Source: Deltaproteobacteria bacterium GWC2_55_46
Lineage (GTDB): Bacteria > Desulfobacterota > GWC2-55-46
DNA length: 64,000 nucleotides
Assembly: GCA_001595385.3 (NCBI GenBank)
Contig: LVEI03000001.1
Span: forward strand, 1,579,501 to 1,643,500
Reading direction: 5' to 3'
Numbering within the stretch: position 1 is the first letter of the stretch; every line of letters starts with the position of its first letter. Shown here piece after piece: positions 39,468 through 48,212 of the stretch. A program made the position numbers and the translations under genes. The notes beneath the pieces are model-generated. The model did no database searches and had not been told where the DNA came from. It saw only the letters and a program-made list of their open reading frames with translations.

Positions 39468-39590
39468 CAGGCTGCTGAAAAAGGCCAATCTGCGGTGTCG
39501 TCTTCAAAATTCGTCATTGCGGCGTACAGAAAAGTACGCCTCATTCCTCATTTTTCGACTCCTTGCATCTTGACCTTTTTGAGCAGCCTG
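39468..39590. repeat. MITE-like palindromic element with 21-base terminal inverted repeats
   Basis: The ends 39468-39488 and 39570-39590 are inverted repeats of 21 bases with two mismatches (CAGGCTGCTnAAAAAGGnCAA). The centre is a perfect hairpin GGCGTAC-AGAAAA-GTACGCC at 39521-39540. The 123-base element has no coding capacity of its own and fits a non-autonomous, mobilised repeat. Confidence 0.75.
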
Positions 39591-39656
39591 AACCTGATTT
39601 TGAGTTTTTTAGCAACCTGTTGGATTCCACCCCATAAAGGAGTGGAAGTCGTTGCT

Positions 39657-39917
39657 TCAGTTCATCTGGAACTTATCGATGAGGACCCTTCTCAGCCTCG
39701 GCGCGTATACAAGGTCAAAGACCACTTCCTTGCCGGGGAAGAGCTTTAGCGCGTACTCCCTTACCGCCGCGACGTGCCCCGAGGCCTCAACAGGGGTCAT
39801 CTCCGGTGTCTCAAGGATGAGGGCTATGGTAAATTCGATCATCCTGCGTAGATGCCTGATCCTCTTGTCCTCGTCCTTTATCTCTTCGTTTGTCGGGGGC
39901 CTTTCAATCGCCGCCAT
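39657..39917 (-). CDS. Hypothetical protein, 86 residues
   Basis: A short, charged protein that I do not recognise. It begins with an acidic/basic helix (E-E-I-K-D-E-D-K-R-I-R-H-L-R-R-M) and ends in strand-like V-V-F-D-L-V-Y-A-P-R-L. No cysteines, signal peptide or membrane span. It follows the radical SAM gene by 10 bases and matches its codon use, so it is probably expressed and part of that operon. Confidence 0.55.
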   Translation of the reverse strand: MAAIERPPTNEEIKDEDKRIRHLRRMIEFTIALILETPEMTPVEASGHVAAVREYALKLFPGKEVVFDLVYAPRLRRVLIDKFQMN

Positions 39918-39927
39918 ATCGTTTCCT

Positions 39928-40857
39928 TCAAGCGCCCGCCGGGATATAAAGCGCGCCCTGCCGCGTCCGCCTTTCCCGCAGAAGCCCTTCTATTTTGTCT
40001 ATGATCATGAACTTATTTACGCCCCATACAGGGGCGAGGAGAAGCCGCCTGGGGACATCCCCGCACAGGCGGTGGATGATCATCTCCGGGGGCAGCCGCT
40101 CAAGGCATTTTACCACCATATCCGCGTACTCTTCAAGGCTGAGGGTCTTTACCTCGCCTCTTCTCCAATCCTCTTCAAGGCGCGTGCCCTTTATTACCTG
40201 AAGCTGATGGAATTTTATGCCGCTTACGGGCAAGGCGCTTACAAAGTCCATGGTATTGAGGATATCAGCCAACCCCTCCCCCGGCAAACCGACTATCACA
40301 TGGGCGCAGACCTCTATCCCCCGCTTTGCCGCCCTCCCGCAGGCGTCGGCGAATTCGGCCGCGGTATGGCCCCTGTTTATCCTTTCAAGCGTTGAGTCAT
40401 TGGCCGACTGAAGCCCAAGCTCAATCCAAAGATGTTTTTTTGATCCAAGCTCACAAAGGAGGTCAAGGACCTCTTCTGCAAGGCAGTCCGGCCTGGTCGA
40501 GACCGCTATCGCGGCGACCTCCGGGATGAGGGCCTCTTCGTAGAGCCTCTTGAGTTCCTCCACGGGGGCGTGGGTATTCGTATTCACCTGGAAGTATGCT
40601 ATGAAGCTATCCGCCTTGTGGCGCTTTCTTACATACTCGATGCCGCTCAGAAGCTGTTCCCTTACACGGGAGCCGGAGATGAAATCCTTTGGAAGGAGGG
40701 TGGAAGAGTCGCAGTAGGCGCAGCCGCCTTTGCCTTTTGCCCCGTCCCTGTTCGGGCAGGAAAGGCCGGTATTTATGCTCACCTTGAAGAGCTTGCAGCC
40801 GAAGGTGGATCTAAGGTGGCTGGAAAGGGAGTTGTAGAGTCTGGTTTCTTGCGTCAT
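39928..40857 (-). CDS. Radical SAM protein, YhcC/TIGR01212 family
   Basis: 309 residues from ATG 40857, which gives the family length; the frame runs 33 codons further upstream into the preceding gene. The variant FeS motif C-P-N-R-D-G, then G-G-C-A-Y-C-D near residues 30-45 binds the cluster that cleaves SAM. The pattern L-W-I-E-L-G-L-Q-S and H-V-I-V-G-L-P-G-E are conserved in this family. The reaction is not established. It lies downstream of an RqcH-type gene in the same run. Confidence 0.88.
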   Translation of the reverse strand: MTQETRLYNSLSSHLRSTFGCKLFKVSINTGLSCPNRDGAKGKGGCAYCDSSTLLPKDFISGSRVREQLLSGIEYVRKRHKADSFIAYFQVNTNTHAPVEELKRLYEEALIPEVAAIAVSTRPDCLAEEVLDLLCELGSKKHLWIELGLQSANDSTLERINRGHTAAEFADACGRAAKRGIEVCAHVIVGLPGEGLADILNTMDFVSALPVSGIKFHQLQVIKGTRLEEDWRRGEVKTLSLEEYADMVVKCLERLPPEMIIHRLCGDVPRRLLLAPVWGVNKFMIIDKIEGLLRERRTRQGALYIPAGA

Positions 40858-40900
40858 GTGAGTATTGGCAGGACAAAATCTGTGTTTTTCATCAGCCTGC

Positions 40901-41359
40901 TTAGTGCAGCCCTTCTCTTCGCACAAGCTCCGCCGCCCATGAGGATATCTTTTCATTGTCCTTGAAGACGAAGCCCCGGCTCCGGTAATGGTAGTCCGAG
41001 ACCTTGACGACGTATTCGATCCCGGAGACCGTTCCGTCCTCGGAGGATATGGTAGAGATGATGGAATCGTCGACTATCACGAAAAGGCCCGCGAGCTTCC
41101 CGAGGACCGGATTGCTCGAGGCCCAGCCTGTATAGTCCTTGCCCTCCTCAAAGGGCTTTATCTCGTAGTTGTTCTGGAACTCAACTACACCGCCACCCAT
41201 TTGTTCAAGCCTCATCGTGCCCTGGCACCTCCAGAGCTCTTCTCCGTGGGTTATCCTCGCGGACCCGTCCATCTGCATGGGGTTGCCTTGCTGGTCGAAG
41301 AACTCGCCTTTTGTGGCCCAGAGCCCTTCCTCGAGAAGGAACGTGTGAGTTATCTTCAT
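40901..41359 (-). CDS. Hypothetical protein, 152 residues
   Basis: The start ATG overlaps the RqcH stop (ATGA), so it is translationally coupled. The predicted structure is nearly all beta: repeated strands such as L-W-A-T-K-G-E-F-F-D and Y-V-V-K-V-S-D-Y-H-Y-R-S-R-G-F-V-F. This suggests a small lipocalin-like barrel, but no family signature is seen. It has no signal peptide or membrane span. Confidence 0.6.
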   Translation of the reverse strand: MKITHTFLLEEGLWATKGEFFDQQGNPMQMDGSARITHGEELWRCQGTMRLEQMGGGVVEFQNNYEIKPFEEGKDYTGWASSNPVLGKLAGLFVIVDDSIISTISSEDGTVSGIEYVVKVSDYHYRSRGFVFKDNEKISSWAAELVRREGLH

Positions 41360-42828
41360 CCGCGCCCTTCCCCGGCGGCCCCGTCGTCTCCCACGCCTTT
41401 AGGAAGCCCGGGCCTTACGACAACGCTCTTGTATTCCTTGACCGTTACCATGCCGGGCTTGGCGCCCCTGGGTTTTTTCACGTTCCTGGCCTCCGAGTAT
41501 ATCACCTCCACCTTGCCTGCGTTCTTCGCCTTGCTGTAGAACGCGGCTATGGAGGCGGCCTCCTCGATAGTCCGTTTCGTAAGCTCGCCGCCCTTTCCCG
41601 CTATCTTTATAAGGGCGTGAGAGCCGGGCGAGCCCTTGACATGGAACCAGAGGTCGTCGCCTGACGCGTATTTCGCCACAAGGAGGTCGTTGCCGAGCCC
41701 GCTTTTTCCGCAGAGTATCTCAAAACCTTCTGTCGAGGAGAACCTCCTTACAGGCTCAACCCTCTCGACTTCCTTTACAGCCGCTTTTTCCACCTTTTTA
41801 AGATAGCCCCCTCTCGCAAGCTCGTCATCAAGGTCCTGAAGCCCTTCAAGGTCCCCTGCCGCCTCCCATTCATAGACGAGCGTTTCGATGTAATTTATCT
41901 CTTCCTCAACGGCAGGCATACGCTCCTTAAGGAGAAGAAGAGCCTTTTTCCCTTTCCTGGCGCGCTTGAAGTACTTCTCTACATTCTCCTTCGCCCCGAG
42001 CCTCTCGTCGAGCTTGACCTTGACCATCTCCGGAGGGTCTTTAGTATAGTCTATCAACTCGGCCTCTTTCAAACCCCTTTTAAGGAGATGGAAGTTCGAT
42101 GTAAGAAGCTCCCCGTTCTTATAGTTTTCGACCTCGGCAAGGGCCCTCATCCGGTCGCCTTCGAGGTTTACAAGTTTTCTCCTTAGTTTCTTCTCCGCCT
42201 CCGAGATCACCCGTCTGAGGCCGGTTTTACGCGCTGTAAAAATTTCTCCATCCACAAGCCTTGAGTAGAACCTGTCTGCCGCCATGTTCCAGCTTTCGCC
42301 TTCGGTCCTTTCAACGGCCGCCTCCTTAGGGCGCGCTCCGGGGGGCAGGGCTTCGAGCTTCAATCCAGGGAGAACGCCCCTCACAGAGCTTTCAGGGGGG
42401 AAGTACCTGAGGGCGTCAAGGACGACTCCCCGCCCGTCGACCAGGATTATATTGCTCGATTTTCCGGTTAGCTCGCAGACGAGCCGCAACGACTCCCTTT
42501 CGCCTGAATCTGTTTTTTTACTGAGGTCTATAATGGCTATGCGCTCGAGGTCCTGCTGGCGGATATCCTCTATGCGGGCGTTCGTTATCCTGCTCCTCAG
42601 GAAGGCGCAAAAGCGCAAGGGGGCAGGGGGGTTCTCAAAAGGCCTTTCGGTTATATGGATCCTCGAGAGGCTGTGGTGCGCGGAAATGATAAGAGAAGCT
42701 TGCGCCCCCCGCGCGAATATCTTCAAGATGATATTGCGCTCGTCAGGCTCAAATACCTTTGATACGACCCCGCCCATGAGCATCTCTTCCAGCTCAGAGA
42801 CGACCTCTTTTAACAATAGCGGCCCCAT
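41356..42828 (-). CDS. rqcH: NFACT-family protein (RqcH/FbpA-like)
   Basis: 490 residues. The N-terminal NFACT-N domain (from L-L-K-E-V-V-S-E-L) is followed by a coiled-coil region rich in K/E (about 200-350) and a C-terminal NFACT-R domain with D-L-W-F-H-V-K-G-S-P-G-S-H-A-L-I. RqcH binds 60S-like split ribosomal subunits with stuck peptidyl-tRNA and adds alanine tails for degradation; the Clp unfoldase at 54245 would suit that pathway. The gene starts a minus-strand operon. The older name is fibronectin-binding protein. Confidence 0.85.
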   Translation of the reverse strand: MGPLLLKEVVSELEEMLMGGVVSKVFEPDERNIILKIFARGAQASLIISAHHSLSRIHITERPFENPPAPLRFCAFLRSRITNARIEDIRQQDLERIAIIDLSKKTDSGERESLRLVCELTGKSSNIILVDGRGVVLDALRYFPPESSVRGVLPGLKLEALPPGARPKEAAVERTEGESWNMAADRFYSRLVDGEIFTARKTGLRRVISEAEKKLRRKLVNLEGDRMRALAEVENYKNGELLTSNFHLLKRGLKEAELIDYTKDPPEMVKVKLDERLGAKENVEKYFKRARKGKKALLLLKERMPAVEEEINYIETLVYEWEAAGDLEGLQDLDDELARGGYLKKVEKAAVKEVERVEPVRRFSSTEGFEILCGKSGLGNDLLVAKYASGDDLWFHVKGSPGSHALIKIAGKGGELTKRTIEEAASIAAFYSKAKNAGKVEVIYSEARNVKKPRGAKPGMVTVKEYKSVVVRPGLPKGVGDDGAAGEGRG

Positions 42829-42939
42829 GATTTAAAGATTATAACATCTTGAGCGTTCCGACAGAATGCTTAAATAAACCAACACTTGATGGTCTGCCAG
42901 GGCCGGATCCAGCACTGGATACTGTATACGAAAACCAGC

Positions 42940-42967
42940 TTGACAACACAGTGGCGATTGTTATATT
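42940..42967 (+). promoter_or_regulatory. Sigma70-type promoter of the FeS/NrfD/cytochrome operon
   Basis: Consensus TTGACA (42940-42945), 16-base spacer, TATATT (42962-42967); TATTAT two bases later gives an 18-base spacer. The first gene starts at 43105, so a leader of about 130 bases is expected. It diverges from rqcH. Confidence 0.7.
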
Positions 42968-43104
42968 ATCAAACAATAAATTACAATCGGCGTAAAGTCG
43001 GTCTGTCTCACGCTTCAGATCTTTCCAATGCGGTCCACAGTCGTACCGCGCTTCAGCTCCTGATACAGCTTCTACGGGTTTTAAAAGACCGGAGGAAACG
43101 GCCA

Positions 43105-43410
43105 ATGGATAAGAAGGATAAAGACTCAAAAGGTCAAGCCGCTATAGATGTCAGGCAAGAGGCCAGGACGTCCAGGCGCGGTTTTCTCAGGAAGGCCATC
43201 GTCACAGGCGTCGCCGTTACCGCTACAGCGGGCCTTGCCAAAAAGACCAGCGACCTTCTTCTCAAGGAAGACTGCCAGAAGGCATATCTCGACGACGTGC
43301 TCCCCGGGGACAAGGTCCTCGCGGCAAGGAGCTACGTAGTGATGACGAAAGAAGAGAAGGATGCCCTCGTAGAGCGCATGATCCAGTTTCACAAGAACCC
43401 GGAGGCCTGA
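43105..43410 (+). CDS. Small TAT-signal protein of a respiratory operon
   Basis: 101 residues from ATG 43105 with GGAGGA 8 bases upstream; the open frame reaches further back but without a start site. A twin-arginine signal S-R-R-G-F-L-R-K is followed by an Ala/Val-rich helix. The rest is soluble, with Y-V-V-M-T-K-E-E-K near the end. The next protein has the same layout at its N-terminus. It has one cysteine and no cofactor motif, so it may be an assembly or anchor partner of the FeS subunit. Not otherwise recognised. Confidence 0.75.
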   Translation: MDKKDKDSKGQAAIDVRQEARTSRRGFLRKAIVTGVAVTATAGLAKKTSDLLLKEDCQKAYLDDVLPGDKVLAARSYVVMTKEEKDALVERMIQFHKNPEA

Positions 43411-43474
43411 TTCCTGGCCTGGTTGAGATATCCGTAGAATATCATGCATGATGCTCAGAACGGATGGAGGGAAC

Positions 43475-44515
43475 GTGTCTGAAATAACGGACAAAGATAA
43501 GTCGAACGAGCAGGCGGGCCCTGAGGGGAACTCCCGCCGCGAGTTCTTGAGCAAGGCCGCGAAAGGCACAGTTGCCGCCGCTGCGGTCGCCGGCGCTGGA
43601 GCGCTCCTCGCCAACTCCGACACCGCCGAGGCGAAGGCCTCCTGGGGCGAGTGGTTTCAGAAAAACTACCGCCTCATGACCGATGAGGAGAAAAAAGAAT
43701 CGATAGCCAGGCTTGAGAAGAGGTACACCGAGGAGTTCGGCAAGAAGACCACGGTAGACGGCACGCCTGCCCAGGAAGGGGTGCTCTTCGGCTACGCCCT
43801 CAATATCCAGAAGTGCATCGGCTGCAGAAGATGCGTCCACGCCTGCGTCAAGGAGAATAACCAGTCCCGCGACAACCCAGAGATACAGTGGATCAGGGTC
43901 TTGAAGATGGAGAAGGGCAACTTCCTCGCCGAGAACATGGACAAGGGCTACCCCGACCCCGTTGGCATCCAGGTCGGCGGGAACGCCTATCAGAACGCCG
44001 GGGTTACTCTCGAAGGAGAGCACTACTACGAGCCTGAACAGGTGCCTGAGAAGGGCCATTTCTACCTCCCCATGCAGTGCATGCAGTGCGAGAAGCCGCC
44101 CTGCGTAAAGGTCTGCCCCGTGCGCACCACCTACAGGGAGCCGGACGGCATAGTTGTCATCGACTACAACTGGTGCATAGGCTGCAGGATGTGTGTCTCG
44201 GCCTGCCCATACTGGGCCAGGAGGTTCAACTGGGGCGAGCCCAACCTCCCGAAAGAGGAGATGAACCCGAACACCCATTACCTGGGCAACCGCCCGAGGA
44301 TGAAGGGCGTTACCGAGAAGTGCACCTTCTGCATGCAGAGGACAAGGCAGGGAAGATACACCGCCTGCGTGGAGGTCTGCCCGGTCGGGGCGAGGAAGTT
44401 CGGCAACCTCCTCGACCCTGAAAGCGAAGTCAGGAAGGTACTGGAGAAGAAGAGGGTCTTTAGGCTCAAGGCAGAGCTCAATACCTACCCGAAGTTCTTC
44501 TACTTCATAGATTAG
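43475..44515 (+). CDS. TAT-exported 4Fe-4S ferredoxin-type subunit (DsrO/HybA/PsrB-like)
   Basis: 346 residues from GTG 43475 with GGAGGG just upstream; ATGs at 43448 and 43451 are alternatives without a ribosome site. The TAT motif S-R-R-E-F-L-S-K is followed by four cysteine clusters: C-I-G-C-R-R-C-V-H-A-C, C-M-Q-C-x4-C-V-K-V-C, C-I-G-C-R-M-C-V-S-A-C and C-T-F-C-x9-C-V-E-V-C, enough for four 4Fe-4S centres. It would pass electrons in the periplasm between the NrfD subunit and the cytochrome. No molybdopterin catalytic subunit is adjacent. Confidence 0.92.
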   Translation: MSEITDKDKSNEQAGPEGNSRREFLSKAAKGTVAAAAVAGAGALLANSDTAEAKASWGEWFQKNYRLMTDEEKKESIARLEKRYTEEFGKKTTVDGTPAQEGVLFGYALNIQKCIGCRRCVHACVKENNQSRDNPEIQWIRVLKMEKGNFLAENMDKGYPDPVGIQVGGNAYQNAGVTLEGEHYYEPEQVPEKGHFYLPMQCMQCEKPPCVKVCPVRTTYREPDGIVVIDYNWCIGCRMCVSACPYWARRFNWGEPNLPKEEMNPNTHYLGNRPRMKGVTEKCTFCMQRTRQGRYTACVEVCPVGARKFGNLLDPESEVRKVLEKKRVFRLKAELNTYPKFFYFID

Positions 44516-44524
44516 GGGAATAAG

Positions 44525-45802
44525 ATGAAGCCTGTTATCCGTTTTGCCCTGGATTCGTTCCTTTATCTTGTAAGGGGGAGCGCCAGGTACTATGCCTGGC
44601 TCATGTTCCTGGGGTTCCTCATGCTCCTCATGTTCTACGGGGCATTCGAGCAGTTCACCAAGGGCATGATAGTCACCAACTACAACGACCAGGTCAGCTG
44701 GGGCCTTTACGAGGCCCAGTTCATCTTCCTTGTCGGCGTGGCGGCCGCGGCGGTGACGGTCGTCTTCCCTTCCTATGTCTATCACCATAAGAAGCTTAAA
44801 GAGATAGTGGTCCTTGGAGAGATGCTGGCCATCGCCGCCGTCTCCATGGTCATGATATTCATAATGTTCCACATGGGCCGCCCGGACAGGTTCTGGCACC
44901 TTATCCCCGTGATAGGGATATTCAACTGGCCGAATTCCTTGCTCACCTGGGACGTCATCGTCCTGAACGGCTATCTCGGCCTCAACGCCATCTGCGGCTT
45001 CTACTACCTCTACAAGAGGTATACCGGCCAGGAGGTCAATAAGCTCTTCTACATGCCGCTGGTCTATATATCGATAGTCTGGGCGCTCTCCATACACACC
45101 GTGACGGCATTCCTCATCAACACCATGCCATCGAGGCCGATGTGGTTCCATTCGATGATGCCGATCAAGTTCATCTCTACGGCCTTTGCCGCCGGTCCGG
45201 CGATGATAATACTCGCCTTCCTGGCGATAAGGAAATACACGAAGCTCAAGATAGCCGATGAGGCGATAGAGACCCTCGCGCAGATAGTCACATGGTGCCT
45301 GGGGATCGCCATATTCCTCGGGATCTCGGAGGTCGTAACCGAGTTGTATCCGGCAACCGAGCATTCTTTCTCGCTCCAGTATCTCATCATGGGCAAGCAC
45401 GGCCTCTCCGGTCTGGTGCTCTGGTACTGGTCCTCGGTGCTTTTCCTTCTGGCGGGCTTTTTCATGCTCCTTTGCCCGCCCTTGAGGAAAAATCACAAGT
45501 TCTGGCTCCCTCTGGCCTGCGTCCTGACATTCGCGGGCATATGGATAGACAAGGGCATGGGCCTCGTGGTCCCGGCCTTCATCCCGTCCCCAGTGGGCGA
45601 GTTTTCAGAGTATACGCCTTCGGCGATCGAGATAATAAATACCCTCGGCGGCTGGGCAACCGGCCTCTTTATCTTCACGCTGCTCGCGAAGGTCTCCATC
45701 GGGGTCCTGCTTGGCGAGTTGAAGTACTCAGAGGATGAGGGCTGGAGCCCCTCAGGCGAGTGGGAGCCCATAGTCCACTCGAACGAGGAGGTGTACAAAT
45801 GA
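44525..45802 (+). CDS. NrfD/PsrC-family membrane subunit
   Basis: 425 residues with about nine to ten membrane helices. The first helix and W-G-L-Y-E-A-Q-F-I-F-L-V-G-V-A loop, H-M-G-R-P-D-R-F-W and N-S-L-L-T-W-D-V-I-V-L-N-G-Y-L match the NrfD family, whose members exchange electrons with the quinone pool through a partner FeS protein. It starts 9 bases after the FeS gene and overlaps the cytochrome gene by four bases. Confidence 0.92.
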   Translation: MKPVIRFALDSFLYLVRGSARYYAWLMFLGFLMLLMFYGAFEQFTKGMIVTNYNDQVSWGLYEAQFIFLVGVAAAAVTVVFPSYVYHHKKLKEIVVLGEMLAIAAVSMVMIFIMFHMGRPDRFWHLIPVIGIFNWPNSLLTWDVIVLNGYLGLNAICGFYYLYKRYTGQEVNKLFYMPLVYISIVWALSIHTVTAFLINTMPSRPMWFHSMMPIKFISTAFAAGPAMIILAFLAIRKYTKLKIADEAIETLAQIVTWCLGIAIFLGISEVVTELYPATEHSFSLQYLIMGKHGLSGLVLWYWSSVLFLLAGFFMLLCPPLRKNHKFWLPLACVLTFAGIWIDKGMGLVVPAFIPSPVGEFSEYTPSAIEIINTLGGWATGLFIFTLLAKVSIGVLLGELKYSEDEGWSPSGEWEPIVHSNEEVYK

Positions 45803-46608
45803 GAAAGCCTTTCGCTTCTGTATTGACCTACGGCCTCGCCCTGGGGCTTTTCTTCACGGCCTCCCCGCTCCATTCAGAAGATACGTATATTTATAACCTC
45901 AAGAATAAGCAGGAGCCCGCGGAATGCTTTGAGAGCAGGGAAGGCTATTCTACCGTGCAGCGCTCCGAGACAACGCCCGGCGCGCCGAACGTGAAGTGCT
46001 CGAACAAGACAGGCGGTGTCCTCTGGTGGGGAGACCCGTTTGACGGCACAGAGCCCATGGGGCAGATGCCGGTCGAGGCCGACTACAGCCGTGAAGAGGC
46101 GGTCGTAAAGCCCAGACAATCGCAGCTTAAGTACTTCATGCCATGTACCGCCTGCCACAACGGGGAGACGGTGCCCTATCCGAAGAGCAAGAACCCGAGG
46201 GCCCTTGCCATGCATCAGGACATAGTGCCTGACGCGATGGATCTGCAGCACGGCAGGGGCGCGATATGGTGCCTCGACTGCCATAATTCGAGGAACAGGG
46301 ATACGCTCATAGATCACAGGGGCGCCGAAATAAGCTTTAACCAGCCCCAGAAGCTCTGCGGCAAATGTCACGGAGAGGTCTACGGCGACTGGAGGGACGG
46401 CATCCACGGCAAGAGGATAGGCATGTGGGATAAGGGCGGCAAGAAGAGGTGGTGGGTTTGCACCGAATGCCATAACCCGCACATGGTGCAGACGAACAGG
46501 TTCCAGCCGATCACGCCTGAACCCAGGCCGCAATATCCGAGGACACGCACCAACGCCGATCATGAAAAAAGCCACGGCAGCGAGGCGGCTGCAAAGACAG
46601 GCCACTGA
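45799..46608 (+). CDS. Periplasmic tetrahaem cytochrome c
   Basis: 269 residues from ATG 45799, overlapping the NrfD stop. A cleavable signal peptide (L-A-L-G-L-F-F-T-A-S-P-L-H-S) is followed by four haem-binding motifs: C116-T-A-C-H, C158-L-D-C-H, C187-G-K-C-H and C221-T-E-C-H. Spaced histidines could provide distal ligands. It is not recognisably NrfA, NrfH or a known reductase, so it is read as the electron carrier of the module. A strong terminator follows. Confidence 0.9.
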   Translation: MRKPFASVLTYGLALGLFFTASPLHSEDTYIYNLKNKQEPAECFESREGYSTVQRSETTPGAPNVKCSNKTGGVLWWGDPFDGTEPMGQMPVEADYSREEAVVKPRQSQLKYFMPCTACHNGETVPYPKSKNPRALAMHQDIVPDAMDLQHGRGAIWCLDCHNSRNRDTLIDHRGAEISFNQPQKLCGKCHGEVYGDWRDGIHGKRIGMWDKGGKKRWWVCTECHNPHMVQTNRFQPITPEPRPQYPRTRTNADHEKSHGSEAAAKTGH

Positions 46609-46623
46609 TACGGTTTCAATCAG

Positions 46624-46653
46624 GGCCGGGCGGTTTTCCGCCCGGCCTTTTTT
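46624..46653 (+). terminator. Rho-independent terminator of the FeS/NrfD/cytochrome operon
   Basis: GGCCGGGCGG, loop TTTT, CCGCCCGGCC, then six T. Confidence 0.93.
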
Positions 46654-46745
46654 ATTTTGCTTTTAGTACGTAAAAAATGAATAGCTATAGCTTTATCGGC
46701 TTGCAAATTGATAGAATAACGCATCCCGTCTGAACGAGGAATTTC

Positions 46746-48023
46746 ATGTCTTTTGAGGCGCTGATTCCGGTCATAGAGAAATACAAATCAGACAAGGAAT
46801 CTGTCTACAATACCTGGTTTGTCGAAGGGCAGGAAAGGCTTTGCGCTTTCCGGGCCATTAAGACGGGGTTAAGGCAGGTGATCGAAGAGATAAAAAGCGG
46901 CACATTCGGGAACGATTTCAAAGGGTCATCTCTCGAAGTCGTATTGAATTCGATAACCGAGCAGAAGCAGGTCTTCAAAGGGGCTTCCCACGCCTTTTTC
47001 TGGAAGCCGAAGCTCCGTATCCCTGATATATACGAGAATGAGCAGAATAAAAGATTCTTTGGACAGTTCCTCGAAACCTGCCTGTGCGCCTGTAAAGAGG
47101 AACAACTCCTGTCGGAGATAATCAAGCTCTCTGAAAAGAAGATAAAAGGGCTCGGCCCAGCGGCTGCGAACATATTGTATTTTCTGCACCCGACTATCAT
47201 ACCGCCTTTCAATACCGCTATCCTTGGAGGTTATAATGCCCTTTTCAAGGAAAAGAAAAAACTCGGATCATGGCAGAGCTATCTTGAGATGAGGGAGGTA
47301 ATCTTTAAGGCTAACAACGAACTTAAGGCACACCTCTCAAAGGACCTTGGCGCTATCTCAGGGCTTCTGTTCGAGATTGGCGTAAACAGGGTCCTTATAG
47401 ACGGCAATTCGGAAGAGGTGCTTGAAAAAGAGACGGCCAGGGCAGCCTCGATCGTAAAAAAACGCCATGAAGAAGTTTTGCTCGACAAAAAAGAAGACGA
47501 TGCGCACACAAGGATGCAGTATCTTCTCGTTAAAGCAGGCAAGGCACTTGGTTATGACGTAGCGGTAGCGTCCAATGACCGGTCCAGGGAGTATAATGGA
47601 GAGAAGTTTTCGTTCCTTACTCTGCCTGCTTTGCCAAAGATGGAAATATCCGATGATGTCATGGAAGTAGTGAATTTCATCGATGTGCTATGGTTTAAAA
47701 AAGGGACGAACGACATCGAATGCGCCTTTGAGGTCGAAAAGACAACGTCTATCTATTCGGGGCTCTTAAGGCTTAAGGACCTGATATATTCGATATCAGA
47801 TAATAACGAATACCATGTGTTCGTGCTTATCCCTGATGAGAGGGAGCAGGAGATGCTGGCGCAATTGAAAAGGCCCGCTTTTTTCGATCTCAGGGAGAAA
47901 AATGTAAGCTATATCCTTTTTGGCGACCTCTGCTGCCATGCCGAAGCGATATGCAAGCTCGGGGATGATTATAGGATATTGAAGAAGATCTGCAGGGATT
48001 TGGCAGGGGCCAAGTGCAGTTGA
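46746..48023 (+). CDS. Orphan helix-hairpin-helix protein with nuclease-like C-terminus
   Basis: 425 residues, AT-richer than its neighbours. Near residue 131, [16 protein letters not shown] resembles the helix-hairpin-helix of DNA repair enzymes. The C-terminal third has I-D313-V-L-W-F, then A-F-E329-V-E331-K332-T-T-S-I-Y-S, a spacing compatible with a PD-(D/E)XK restriction-type fold; the K follows E331 rather than fitting the strict pattern. Similar proteins are described as type II restriction-like, but no methyltransferase lies nearby. It is flanked by a terminator and the Rieske gene, so it looks like an inserted single-gene islet. Function not proven. Confidence 0.6.
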   Translation: MSFEALIPVIEKYKSDKESVYNTWFVEGQERLCAFRAIKTGLRQVIEEIKSGTFGNDFKGSSLEVVLNSITEQKQVFKGASHAFFWKPKLRIPDIYENEQNKRFFGQFLETCLCACKEEQLLSEIIKLSEKKIKGLGPAAANILYFLHPTIIPPFNTAILGGYNALFKEKKKLGSWQSYLEMREVIFKANNELKAHLSKDLGAISGLLFEIGVNRVLIDGNSEEVLEKETARAASIVKKRHEEVLLDKKEDDAHTRMQYLLVKAGKALGYDVAVASNDRSREYNGEKFSFLTLPALPKMEISDDVMEVVNFIDVLWFKKGTNDIECAFEVEKTTSIYSGLLRLKDLIYSISDNNEYHVFVLIPDEREQEMLAQLKRPAFFDLREKNVSYILFGDLCCHAEAICKLGDDYRILKKICRDLAGAKCS

Positions 48024-48212
48024 GGAATTTTAAAACATAGTGATATCATCCAAAGGGAGCTTAGACGGGAATTCCAATTGCCAGAGTGGCCTCTGAAGAG
48101 TGTTGTTCGGAAGTCCGTGAGAACCCATAATCAACCCAGCCCCTTTATAACCTTACCATCAAGTCTGTTTTCCTTTTTTCTGCTATACTCCGAATAGTCA
48201 AACCAGAACGCA

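Noticed and set aside
39440-39544. Upstream extension of the M29 aminopeptidase frame
   Set aside because: The extra codons lie in the palindromic element; ATG 39439 has a ribosome site and gives the family length.
42886-43104. Upstream extension of the small TAT protein
   Set aside because: The region contains the consensus promoter and the TAT signal is normally near the N-terminus; ATG 43105 has a good ribosome site.
43442-45496. Very long minus-strand open frame opposite the FeS and NrfD genes
   Set aside because: The translation is low-complexity, rich in H, R, E and L, has no domain, and lies opposite two genes with clear cofactor motifs. It results from GC-rich codon bias.
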